Assembly: GCA_034231615.1 (NCBI GenBank)
Contig: CM067314.1
Span: 5,706,501-5,770,500 of the forward strand
DNA from: Meghimatium bilineatum
Taxonomy: Eukaryota > Mollusca > Gastropoda > Stylommatophora > Philomycidae
DNA: 64,000 nt
Direction: 5' to 3'
Every line of letters starts with the position of its first letter. The stretch's first letter is position 1. Positions 1 to 13,200 of this stretch are shown here, piece by piece. The notes under the pieces are model-generated. The model saw only the letters and a list, made by a program, of their open reading frames with translations, made no database searches and had not been told where the DNA came from. The translations under genes were made by a program, and so were the position numbers.

Positions 1-80
1 TTTGGTTAGGTTGGCTCATTGGTTAGATTGGCTCATTGGTTAATTGACTCATTGGTTAGATCGGCTTATTGGTTAGATTG
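1..80. repeat. 17-bp tandem repeat, cut by window edge
   Basis: About five copies of a unit like ggctcattggttagatt run from the first base, so the array continues outside the window. Copies differ by a few substitutions. Confidence 0.85.
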
Positions 81-100
81 ATAAATATTTAGTATACCCT

Positions 101-160
101 CCACACACATAATGTAACCTCCACACACATAGTGTAACACCGACACACATAGTGTAAATT
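101..160. repeat. 20-bp tandem repeat, 3 copies
   Basis: Three imperfect copies of a unit like tccacacacatagtgtaacc. Confidence 0.75.
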
Positions 161-484
161 CCACCACACAGCCATACTTACTCGTTTGAGATGTAAGAAA
201 AACTCGTAGAAAGCACGAGGATCAAATTTTAAAAAATTTTAAGATTGACATGAATTTTTACCAGGTTCGTTCTAGCGTCACCGAACTTGTCTAACCACAT
301 CCGCTTGAGATGTGTGGGAGTAATGAACAGGTCATAGAGACCATTTTATATATAAACCAGTGGTGGGTTGAATACAGCCAGCGGAAAATCCGGCTAGCGA
401 AGCCATTTTTAAAGGTCCCTTGGCTAAACTAAAAGTACTATATGCACTGGACCTCCGAGCTCGGGAAACTCTAATAGGAGTTCT
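161..484. other. Unique AT-rich DNA with a possible SINE T3 stub
   Basis: No gene seen. Bases about 255-305 resemble the minus-strand SINE T3 head near 33.2 kb (shared core gttctagc, then accgaa, then ctaacca). The match is short and weak. Confidence 0.3.
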
Positions 485-955
485 AACGGTCTAAATAGAG
501 TCTATATTGTCTTTACTCTGCTTAAGCTGTGAGGCGTCACATGTTTGAATAACGATCGGTCTTTGGACGAATGCACATTTGGTGGCTTGATATGCAGTAA
601 TACTGTGCCATGTCAGAATGTTGGTAACTCTTTCAATCCACCTTCTTCTTAGTCTTCCTCTGTATCCTGCTGTTTCTATTTTCATGTTGTATACTCTTGC
701 CGCTGGCCAATACGGGTTCATTCTCATTTCGTGGCCGAACCATTACAATGTTTTTCAATATATTTGACCACTGATTTTGTTCCAACAGTTCTTGTAATTT
801 CCTCATTTGTCACATGATCTCTTGTTGTTCTGTTTGCTGCTTTTATTAGACATCTCATTTCACAGGTAGTAAGCTTTCTATCTTGTTCTCTAGTTAGTGT
901 CCATGTCTGTCATTGATAACACAATGTTGAGATGAATATGGAATTCATGATTTGA
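485..955 (-). pseudogene. LINE-B reverse transcriptase C-terminal fragment
   Basis: Read on the minus strand from about 950 down, broken frames give the post-RT tail typical of non-LTR retrotransposons: a TWTLTREQDRKL-like stretch, CEMRCLIKAANRTTRDHV, then EEITRTVGTKSVVKYIEKH, and finally RLRRRWIERVTNIL. The order CEMRCL / short helix / GRxRRRWIE is that of the segment after the RT thumb. There are stops and at least one frame change, and the RT core is missing. Relatives of the same family lie at 32.9, 33.5-34.4 and 41.3-41.8 kb. It sits downstream of the last visible exon of the lectin-domain gene, on the same strand, inside what should be its next intron. Confidence 0.75.
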
Positions 956-1146
956 TTTTTGGTTTCATTCGAATATATGTGTTTTCAAAATTGCTTTACA
1001 TTCATAATTTATGGAGTCGACATTTTGAATTCTTGTCTCGAGCTCTAAATAAAGTATTCGGCGCAATACCAGACAAGAAAACGTAATCTGTCTCGCCGAC
1101 ATGAACATGCTCTAATGTAGACTGATAATAATGAATGTGTACTCAC

Positions 1147-1251
1147 TGTGATCCCTGGCTTGTTGCACGATTCTGTAGGCTTCATTGAGGCTTATTTCAC
1201 ACACAAAAGGTGACATAGCCGACGCACCTTGTCGTCCGTACACATATTTGC
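1147..1251 (-). CDS. Cont: Contactin-like exon: end of CTLD and linker
   Basis: It encodes 34 codons plus split codons at both ends (phase 1 in, phase 1 out). The exon reads KYVYGRQGASAMSPFVCEIS and then LNEAYRIVQQARDH. PFVCEI is the final strand of a CTLD, whose Cys pairs with the Cys of TASCQ in the 17.5-kb exon. The 3' splice site ends gttgtggcag, with a branch-point-like ctctaac upstream. A second possible acceptor nine bases upstream (exon start 1260) keeps the same frame and would add three codons. The donor is A|GTGAGT, near consensus. The usual Trp and Cys before the FVCEI strand are replaced (KYVYGRQG). The next exon, expected to begin the first Ig domain, is not in the remaining 1.1 kb. 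Confidence 0.78.
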
Positions 1252-4200
1252 CTGCCACAACTGACAGTACAAAAACGATGTTAGAGATGGGAGTTTGTGA
1301 TAGTCCATCGTCATTGATTTCGTCTGTTGGACTCATCGTTGCGATCCTTAAAATGTGACGTTATTTGACTTTTAATGAAATTTTACTTGTCACTTTGTGT
1401 ATACATTCTGTCAACAGCCAATGAAAATCTCGGGAAAAGACAAATGGCGTCACTCTTTAAGGATGAAACTTATGAGACCACATGACTGTATAATAATATA
1501 CGAGGGACTCAGTTCATATAACAATTAGATATATTAACTGAGTGACTGTGTTCGTGTAAATGTACCTGTATGTGGGAGAGTAAGTATACGCGTGTCAATG
1601 TGAATGTAGAACGATAAGTGTGAGATGGGTGAAGTATGTATGTGTATATGTGTGTGCTTGTGTGTGAGGGATTGCATGAGAAAAAGAAAGATTGCGTCAG
1701 TGACACAGCGAAAAGAAAAGTAAGAAATGTGTGTATTAGAGAAATTATGAGTGCAAGGGTTAAATGTGTCGAGAGACAGCGAGAGAAAGTGAACTTGTTA
1801 GAATCTTCTGTGTGTGTGGGTGTGCGTGTGTGTGTGTTTTGTGTACTTCTGATGAATAAATTCGTCATTCACTCATTAAGTTTAAGAATGACCTTCAGCG
1901 GTGTCGCACTCATTAAATTTAATAATCTCCCTCTGCCATGCACACTCATTCATTTTAAGAATCTCATTCAGTTATATACCCTCATTCAGTTTAAAAATCT
2001 TATTCAGTCATGTACCCTCATTCAGTTTAAGAATCTTATTCAGTCATGTACCCTCATTCAGTGTAAAAATCTTATTCAGTCATGTACCCTCATTCAGTTT
2101 AAGAATCTCATTCAGTCATGTACCTTCATTCAGTTTAAAAATCTCATTCAGTCATTTACCCTCATTCAGTTTAAGAATATCATTCAGTCATGCACACATT
2201 TTAAAAACAACTAGATTTGCTAATCATATATCAACATTCACTCTCACTAAACCAAAGCTTAAGTCATCAACTTTAACAATCGCATTCGCCCATACAATCT
2301 GAACAGACCAAACTAAAACATCAACTTTAACAATCACATTCACCCATACAATCTGAACAGACCAAACTAAAACATCAACTTTAACAATCACATTCGCCCA
2401 TACAATCTGAACAGACCAAACTAAAACATCAACTTTAACAATCACATTCGCCCATACAATCTGAACAGACCAAACTAAAACATCAACTTTAACAATCACA
2501 TTCGCCCATACAATCTGAACAGACCAAACTAAAACATCAACTTTAACAATCACATTCGCCCATACAATCTGAACAGACCAAACTAAAACATCAACTTTAA
2601 CAATCACATTCGCCCATACAATCTGAACAGACCAAACTAAAACATCAACTTTAACAATCACATTCGCCCATACAATCTGAACAGACCAAACTAAAACATC
2701 AACTTTAACAATCACATTCGCCCATACAATCTGAACAGACCAAACTAAAACATCAACTTTAACAATCACATTCGCCCATACAATCTGAACAGACCAAACT
2801 AAAACATCAACTTTAACAATCACATTCGCCCATACAATCTGAACAGACCAAACTAAAACATCAACTTTAACAATCACATTCGCCCATACAATCTGAACAG
2901 ACCAAACTAAAACATCAACTTTAACAATCACATTCGCCCATACAATCTGAACAGACCAAACTAAAACATCAACTTTAACAATCACATTCGCCCATACAAT
3001 CTGAACAGACCAAACTAAAACATCAACTTTAACAATCACATTCGCCCATACAATCTGAACAGACCAAACTAAAACATCAACTTTAACAATCGCATTTCTA
3101 CCAACAAACTCGATGCAGCTGGTAAATTTGATCTTTCAATGAATTGGATCGAATACGTATTATAATCTGACCCAAGAAATGTCACGATGAAGGCGGATGT
3201 GTCGGGTTGAAAGACACACATATAACAACATATTTCTTCTTATTCTTCTTCTTCTTCTTCGCTGTCTAACATGTCTATAAAGAAAGTGTGATTTTCTTGC
3301 TAAATGCTGTTGTATTTGAAAGATCGAGTGCTCCCATACAGCTTTCTGTGGATTTCGGTCATCTGTGGTCCAGTGCTAACCTATAACTGGTTTAGTGCAA
3401 TGGAGTGATGTAGTATATGTTCCACGGTTTGTTCTGTCTGCCCTCATGAACACGGGGGTTGATGAAACTCATGAACACGGGGGTTGATGAAACTTATGAA
3501 CACGGGGGTTGATGAAACTCATGAACACGGGGGTTGATGAAACTCATGAACACGGGGGTTGATGAAACTTATGAACACGGGGGTTGATGAAACTTATGAA
3601 CACGGGGGTTGATGAAACTTATGAACACGGGGGTTGATGAAACTTATGAACACGCGGGTTGATGAAACTTATGAACACGGGGGTTGATGAAACTTATGAA
3701 CACGCGGGTTGATGAAACTTATGAACACGGGGGTTGATGAAACTTATGAACACGGGGGTTGATGAAACTTATGAACACGGGGGTTGATGAAACTTATGAA
3801 CACGGGGGTTAATGAAACTTATGAACACGGGGGTTGATGAAACTTATGAACACGCGGGTTGATGAAACTTATGAACACGGGGGTTGATGAAACTTATGAA
3901 CACGGGGGTTGATGAAACTTATGAACACGCGGGTTGATGAAACTTATGAACACGGGGGTTGATGAAACTTATGAACACGGGGGTTGATGAAACTTATGAA
4001 CACGGGGGTTGATGAAACTTATGAACACGGGGGTTGATGAAACTTATGAACACGGGGGTTGATGAAACTTATGAACACGCGGGTTGATGAAACTTATGAA
4101 CACGGGGGTTGATGAAACTAGTCTTAGTCTATTTAAGTGATTGCTAGACTTGTGTCTTGTCCTTTTTCTTCTTATTTTTCTGCGTTCGTTCTAAAACTCC

Positions 4201-7200
4201 TGTAGATTAGCAGGATGTAGTCCGAAGAACGTAATGCACTGTGTCATGGTTTACAACATTGCTGCGATATCTCCTCCTTTCGGCCTGACACATCCGACTT
4301 CAGCATGGATTTGGTCACTGTCCCTATGTGGGAAGGGACAGCCAACCCCATCCCATAACCTCATTAGTCGCCTTTTACGACATGCGTGGAAGGTAAATAT
4401 TGTTGCTATTCTTTGCTCCCTTCTCAGACCCCGTCAACACACGGGCGGTGTCCTGTCCTGATGCGAAAGATAACTTACTCAGCTCTGTCAAGATAGTGAT
4501 AGTTGTATGTTTTTGGTCGACTTTCCTAATAACATTGATGAGAGTTCTCTTTTCTAGAAGGTGATTTCTTTTGTCTTTTTGCTCCATCTTTGTACTCAAC
4601 ATCTTTTGCTAACATATCTACATTTTTGTTTCCTTGTACGTACAGTTGAATAATATCCACTGAAGTACTAACCTTTTTTGAATGCTCATTTCTCTTGCTT
4701 ATTTGCTTCAGTTCTGGAAGTACATCTCTGCCAAGGGATAAACAGACATTGCGCCAGTAAGAGACACCACTAGTGTTGACTTGTATTTGTTAGTATTTCT
4801 GCAGGGACGCTTAAGGCCGGTACTTCTACAGAATAGTTGGAGCAGAATATTCCAGTTGGTGAACATTTGGATTCCTTTTCTTTTTCTGGGCAGCTAATTT
4901 CATGCCAAAAAAAGCAACCAAAAAGAACCCAGAACAAGAGGTTTTCTGTACTTCGTGGTTGTCAAGGAGTGGAGTTATGTACTCTGTTGTTCGTCTTTTA
5001 TAAGTGATAATAATCAATTTCTATATCTACCTTTGAAATTCAATGAACGTTACATCCTTGGATAATTAGTTCGTTGATGGTTAATAAGTAATATTATAGT
5101 CAAAAATGTCCTTGGACAGTTCGAGCATGGAATGATTACGATAGATGGTTTTGCCCTACCCGTGACTTATAGCTATACACAACTGATAAGATTAAAGTTT
5201 CAGTCTCGGGTAACAACTCGAAACTGGAAATGGATGGCTGGGGTAACACAGGGTAAATATCAAAGTGAACAGAAATAGGTATTCGTGTTGCTAAAATTAG
5301 TCGATAAAGAAACCTAACAACGAGGCACCATGACAGGCGACATGTCGATTAAAAAGGCCTTTGTCAGGACAAACAGAATATCGCGGACTCGGAATTTTAC
5401 ATAGAAACACACATATGGTAGGTACTGAAAAATATAATATAAAGTATAATATTTCCGAGGTAAAATATAAGAGTAGGATGTGGCTCTGTTAGCCGGGTTC
5501 GCTGTAGGGCCTCCTAGCTGCAGTCCTTGTATGGACTATGTTGTGGCTCTGCCTGTCTCTGGTTTTGATGAGACTATAAGGTGGTAGTCCTTATAAGGAC
5601 TTCTCCTCTCTTTATTGGTTGTGCCAAACAAAATAGGGGCATCAAAAACTCACTAAAAAAATACATTCTCCGACGAAAATACATTTATTTTTAAGTTAAA
5701 CACTGTCCCAAGAGAATGAGTGTCGTCTATTTATGTCTTTTAGTTGAGTTTCCTTTTGAGTTGTGACGAGGGTCGATGAGTTGTTTTGTGTGTTCTGGTG
5801 ATTACAAATGACGTCAAACGTTACGCCTCACACCTCAAAGACACGACATAATGTACTTAGCAAATACCCTGGTACTCTTTGAATCTAGTCTTGCAAACAA
5901 GGTCAAAAAGTGAAAGATTATCGTGTCGGGAACAAACCTGTGTATACAAACACAATATGTTGTCCATTTTCTGCAGAGGTCATGTCCTCTGTGTTAGCCC
6001 ACATATCGGACGAGGATTGAAGCGATGTACCATCTCCTGCCCAATGCATATCAGACCCTGCACCGTTACCACTGGTCCACCAGCGATTAGCCCTGCAAAT
6101 ATTCAGTCATTTAATTCACAAATACATTGTACAGATCGGGCTCATAATTCCTGAAATAAAATTAATAGTCTACATTTGTTAATATAAATTTAATAGTCTA
6201 CATTTGTTAATAGAAATTTAATAGTCTACATTTGTTAATAGAAATTTAATAGTCTACATTTGTTAATAGAAATTTAATAGTCTACATTTGTTAATAGAAA
6301 TTTAATAGTCTACATTTGTTAATAGAAATTTAATAGTCTACATTTGTTAATAGAAATTTAATAGTCTACATTTGTTAATAGAAATTTAATAGTCTACATT
6401 TGTTAATAGAAATTTAATAGTCTACATTTGTTAGTATAAATTTAATAGTCTACATTTGTTAATAGAAATTTAATAGTCTACATTTGTTAGTATAAATTTA
6501 ATAGTCTACATTTGTTAATATAAATTTAATAGTCTACATTTGTTAGTATAAATTTAATAGTCTACATTTGTTAATATAAATTTAATAGTCTACATTTGTT
6601 AATATAAATTTAATAAGCTACATTTGTTAGTATAAATTTAATAAGCTACATTAGCTAATACAAATTTAAATAAACTACATTTGCTAATACAAATTTAAAT
6701 AAACTACATTTGCTAATATAAATTTAATAAGCTACTTTTGATAAAATAAGTTTAATAAGTTAAGTTAGCTATTTATACAAATGTAATAAGCTACAATTAT
6801 TAATATAAATGTGAAAAAACCAAACATTCAGTGCCGTAGAGGAGTTCGGTAACAAAACAAGGGGTGGGTGTTTCCACCTGAAAAGAGTTTTTCCTCTCTT
6901 CTTTTTGGCAACTAATTCATATTTCAGTTTTGCTATATTTTGTTAATTTGTTTAGGACACTATTAGGAAAATAGAGTCATGTTATGAGGAAAGCCATGTT
7001 ATGAGGAAAGCCATGTTATGAGGAAAGTAGAGTCATGTTATGAGGAAAGTAGAGTCATGTTATGAGGAAAGTAGAGTCATGTTATGAGGAAAGTAGAGTC
7101 ATGTTATGAGGAAAGTAGAGTCATGTTATGAGGAAAGTAGAGTCATGTTATGAGGAAAGTAGAGTTATGTTATGAGGAAAGTAGTCATGTTATGAGGAAA

Positions 7201-10200
7201 GTCATGTTATGAGGAATGTAGAGTCATGTTATGAGGAAAGTAAAGTCATGTTATGAGGAAAGTAGAGTTATGTTATGAGGAAAGTAGTCATGTTATGAGG
7301 AAAGTCATGTTATGAGGAAAGTAGAGTCATGTTATGAGGAAAGTAAAGTCATGTTGTGAGGAAAGTAAAACTTGAACATTAAGTAACCACGGGAAAGATC
7401 AAGGAGAGAAGAGATAGAGGCAGACAAAGAGACAAATTTCTAGAAAGGTAGTCACTGTAGCACACAAAAATGTCAAAAACTGAGCTTGTTGACAATACAA
7501 GAGGCAGAGAGTTGAGGAGAAGTATGATCGCCTACGCCACCAGGCATGTCTCTTGATTGTTTGATTAAGAAAGGGAGGGGATTGGAGGTGTACCCACATT
7601 GTGGCAGATCCTTATTACCAAATGTTATGCTGTGGTTATCCAGGAAGGATGATTGAACCTATTTCATCTGCAGGCGTGCTTTCAATTGCCTATTGTCTTT
7701 CCCCAGGTGGTTTGTTATCCAATCTTGCCGTTAAGTGTAGAGGTGTTTGGAGCTCGAGCTTGCGTTCTAAAGCCAGATGTGTGGCTTCGGCTGTGCTATG
7801 ACCGTGTTTGTTAAGGATGTCCCTGACGTTTTCTATTAATCTTTTCCGTGGTCTTCCTCTAGCTTTGTACCCTGATCTCATTTGGTTATATGCCTCTACG
7901 GGCAACTTGTCGCGATGCATTCTCATAATGTGGCCAAACCACTTGATCTGCTGTCTTTATATGAATTATGTACAAGGTGTTATACTTATTCTTTCCCTGA
8001 TGTCTTCATTTCGTAATCTATTGAGCCTGGTGACGCCGGCGGCTTTCCTCAATTATTTCATCTCACATGTCACTATCTTTCTGTAATGTGAAGATGAGAG
8101 AGACCAGGTTTGGCACTGGTAACACAGTGTTGGTAGGAATATACTGTAGATCATGTGTCTCTTAACTTCCATCTCGATCTTGGGATGAAGAAGAAGTGGT
8201 GACAGTTGGTATGTTACTGCATTTGTCTTTTGACATCTCGTCTCTCTCTCTCTATCGAAGCTTCCATTTTCCTGTGTAAATACTACCGAGATATTTGAAC
8301 TCTGTTACTTGTTTTACTCCTATATTGTCTATTTGTATGTTTAGTGGGCTCGGTGTTCTGAATTTTTCTATAGTTTCCATCTTTTTTGTGTATTTATCTT
8401 CATGTTGTATTTCTACATGTTGCAGATATTGAGTTAACATGATATTGTAGTTGTTCTTCGTTTTCGTATATGAGATTCTGGTCGCTTGCGAAAAGCAGTT
8501 CATTTAGTCCATTATTTAGTTGCTCTGAGTTATCTTGTTCTGAGTCGGTGATGTTGCCCTCTGCACCTTTTGCCTCTTTTATTATTCTGTCTATGCATAT
8601 ATTGAAAAGCAAGGGTGAGAGCACGCAAACGTGATGCACTCCCGTTTTTGTCTCCGATACGTCTGTAATACAATCTCATGTTTTTACCACACATTGGCAG
8701 TTTTTATATAAAGCTCTTATACTTTCCACCAATTGTCCTTTGATACAATACATTTCTAGAGTTTCCCATAGTACGTCTCTGTTGACTCTATCAAACGCTT
8801 TCTATTGATCTATAAATATTGCGTTTAGTTCGTTGTTGTAATCTTTTGCTCTCCCATTCATTTGTCTCAGCGTGAACAAGGCGTCTGTGTAGTTCTAAAG
8901 TCAAAATGAGAGGGGATCAATTGTGGTTCGACGATGTATCTTGCACGTTGTTCTATTATTTTTGCATATATTTTCCCGGTGTGGTTTAATAGCGAGATGC
9001 CTCGGTATGTTTCACACTCTCTTTTTTGCCCCTGTATTATTTCAAGGGGTTATCCAGTTGGCTTTTCATTGCTTTCAATATATGATACAGTATGGGAGTT
9101 TAAGAGCATCTCTTGTCCTTTATTCACTACTGAACGATTTGTCGCGTGTACATAGCTAGGTCAGAACTATGTGTCTCGTGTACATAACTATTACAGATTT
9201 TTATGCCTCGTGTACATAACTATTACATATTTATGTACCTCGTGTACATAACTATTACATATTTATGTGCCTCGCCCACATAACTATTACACATCTATGT
9301 GTCCCATGTACATAACTATTGAAGTTTATGTTCCTCGTGTACATAACTATCGCAGATGTACGTGTGTCCTGTACATAACTATTACAGATTTATGTTTCTC
9401 GTGTACATAACTATTACAGATTTATGTTTCTCGTGTACATAACTATTACAGATTTATGTTTCTCGTGTACATAACTATTACAGATTTATGTTTCTCGTGT
9501 ACATAACTATTACAGATTTATGTTTCTCGTGTACATAACTATTACAGATTTATGTTTCTCATGTACATAACTATTACATATTTATGTTTCTCGTGTACAT
9601 AACTATTACAGATTTATGTTTCTCATGTACATAACTATTACAGATTTATGTTTCTCGTGTACATACCTATTACAGATTTATGTTTCTCGTGTACATAACT
9701 ATTACAGATTTATGTTTCTCATGTACATAACTATTACAGATTTATGTTTCTCATGTACATAACTATTACATATTTATGTTTCTCGTGTACATAACTATTA
9801 CAGATTTATGTTTATCATGTACATACCTATTACAGATTTATGTTTCTCATGTACATAACTATTACAGATTTATGTTTCTCATGTACATAACTATCGCAAT
9901 TCTATAGTACTAAATGAACAGATAGTGTTAATAATCCTAAATCACGTGGTTAGTAAGTAAACACTGTTCATTTTTGACTGCTGAGTACTGATTGGTGGTT
10001 TAAAGGATTTGTGGGTAAACAGACATTTCCGTTTCAGAGTAGAAAGTTGCTGATTTTGAGCGTATGGAAATTTACATAGCTTGTAGAAATGGATGGCAGA
10101 TGCAGTGAGATTAGTCACATGAACTTGTGAATTGAATAAACGATATTAACGATACGTAATCAATAATTTCTCAGACTTCATCAAGACTGTTTAACACTAG

Positions 10201-13200
10201 CAGCGAATGGAGAATACAGAATAATCTGTTTTAGATAAAGAGTCTAGGAAAGATACTATATCCACTAAACAATATTGTTAACAGTTCACAAAGAGACTTT
10301 ACTGACGTTTCGATCTAAATATCTTTTTAATGAAAAAATGCAGGAGAAACTGAATAGGAATTATGAAAGTATTATAATAGTTTGTATACATCTAATAATC
10401 CTAGGCCACATGTGTTTCTACAATGGATTACCATTTTGGTATCTAATCATTATGTACGTCATTATTTGTCTAGTTTGTATCATTTGTATCACCTTATAGA
10501 TTAGCTAGCAATAGAATGAGTGACCATTTATACCACCATCTTCATGATATCAACCACATATCTCTTAATCGTACTTATATGCATTTCAGTGGAACTGACC
10601 ATCTCTTTGCTCCACTAAAGATATGGTATGTCTTTGAGAATTGGTATATGGTGCAGCATAGTAATCTAGACCCTTTAATTTTAATACAATTTACTATTAT
10701 ATCTAGATATACTGTTTCCCATTTTCATTTATTTCAAGTCCTGGTTGTTTAATTTTCTTTCATTCCTTGAGTTTTTTAAATTTGCGTATCTAAGATGAAA
10801 AGTCATAGCGTATATTGTTCAATGTCTGCGATCTAGTCCATTTGCATTATTACTTCTGTTATTTGTACCCAGTTTTGTATTGTATTGTTTCAGACCTTGT
10901 GTCCAACTGTCTGTTACCTCATCCTTTGAAAATGTTCATTAATTTTTACAAGTGCTATGTTTTTATAATTTAATACCAGGTTCTGTTTGTCATTTTCAAA
11001 TTTACTGTACATTTTGGTGTCAAGCCACTGGTTAAGTCATCATGTGTGAATACCTCTTCTAGTCAAATTACTGAATATATTAATGTGTTCTAATTTCTTA
11101 AATGTGGTTCTTTACGGTTAGTCTTACGGGCTATGTCATTCATTTCCGCTGCCGGTTTTTTTACAGGTCACTTTATGTTCTTAGCCAATGAAAAACGAGA
11201 AAAGTTAAATACGTCACTAATAGGAGCTGATTTGAAACCAGTGCACAGGTCTTAAATGTTAATGTCACGGTTTTATAAACATTCTAATCCCGCACTCGTT
11301 TTACTATCGGCCCAACTATTACTCTCGGTTGTTTAATGACAACCCGACTTGAACATTGAAACTCAATTGCTCTTCTTCTGTGTTTATTCTGAAATTTCTG
11401 CATATTATCAGGATATAGTCCAGAGAACGGAGTGAGTTTATAGTCTTGTCTTATTCTATCTATGTGTATTACTAGGCGTCACGAGGGGGGGGGGGTGCCG
11501 AAGTCTTGTCTTATTCTATCCATGTGTATTACTAGGCGTCACGGGAAGGGGGGGGCAAAGTCTTGTCTTATTCTATCCATGTGTATTACTAGGCGTCACG
11601 AGGAGCCGAAGTCTTGTCTTATTCTATTCATCAGATTTGTCATAATATCATTGTTTATTCTATCTTTTTTTTGTGTTGTTGCCCCCAGTGCTGTTCTCAG
11701 GCACCTCATTTCACATACAGTGAGTTTATAGTTACTTTAATTATTTATTTATTCTTCTGCCGGTGAGATTTGACAACTATCCCGTCATCCAATCTTTCCG
11801 CGCTGTATTTTATGACATTCATTGCATGTCATAGTGTTACAATTTGGCATTATGAATTTCATAGAAATTACAAATTCCATAATTTCTTAGGCTATTTCCT
11901 GTTTCAAACATTTTAATGGGGACTTCGGGTATTGGTTGTGATATATAACAGAAACATTTTATATTGTTGATTCTATTTGTTGATGTACCTAACAGAGACA
12001 AGTTATTGTTCATTTTATTGTTTGATGTACCTAACAGAGACAAGTTATTATTGATTCGATTTGTTGATGTGCCAAACAGAGGCACGTTATTTTTAATTTT
12101 ATTGGTTGATGTACCTAACAGAGAAACATTATTGTTAACGTTATTGCTTGATGTACATAACAGAGAGACACTATTGTTAATGTTATTGATTGATGTACCT
12201 AACACAAAAACATTATTGATAATGTTATTGATTTATGTTCCTAATAGACACAAATTATTGTTAATGTTATTGATTGATGTACCTAACAGAGACAAGTTAT
12301 AATACTATTTCGGAGACTGCTGTGTTCCCACGTGTGTTCTGCATTGTGTAACTGCTACATGTACTTTCACCAAACACGATCAGTAATCGATCTATTTGTT
12401 TCACCTTCAGTCTCAGACACGAACAGACGACACGTTTTTCCTAGTCCGTACACGACGTCTCCCGTAACCGGCGACACAGACCTAACTGAAGTATATATTC
12501 CCACGCTCTAATGTAACCTAGACACATGTTGTACAACCGTCTGTACACTTTAGTGTCTAATGTAACCTAGACAAATGTTGTACAACCGTCTGTACACTTT
12601 AGTGTCTAATGTAACCTAGACACATGTTGTACAACCGTCTGTATACTTTAGACCAGTGGTGGAAGAAATCCGACACACAAATAAATTTTAACTAGTCCTG
12701 ATATATAATTATTATCTGTAATGGCCCCTGAGTTCACGGAATATTAAATCGCAAGCTATCGCAGACAAGAAGCAAACCACAACTATAAACATAGATGACA
12801 AATTGTATAAAAATCGATGATGTTGATAATGCAACAAGTGCTCAGAACGAATGAAAAAGAGACCTGGTGAAAGAGCGTCATTCGGCACCTATAAGTGATA
12901 GACATCGAAGGCGACTATTATTTGCATATTCAAATTGGGGCAATACTTTTAATGACATGGGCACAAATGTTCATCAGATTAAACAAATGTTCACCAGCCG
13001 CTAAATGTAGTCTCCCAATACGCCTTGCTGGTCTGTAAATGCTCACCGACCAAAAACGGTTGTTAACCGCTCTTCTAGACATGGGCTGGGCAATACAGTC
13101 CGAGGACATATGAGGGAATCAAACTATGTTTTTTAACTTGCTAGACTGATCTAAATGTTATATATACAATGACACCCAAAACAGAAAACATCAACTGCAA

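Noticed and set aside
1112..1336. Reading 1112-1336 (minus) as a stand-alone 74-codon gene from its ATG
   Set aside because: The ATG lies upstream of an intron 3' end. The FVCEI segment fits better as an internal exon (1147-1251) with matching phase.
2224..3039. 271-codon open frame on the minus strand
   Set aside because: It is the 54-bp minisatellite read in phase; identical 18-residue repeats with no flanking coding sequence or splice logic.
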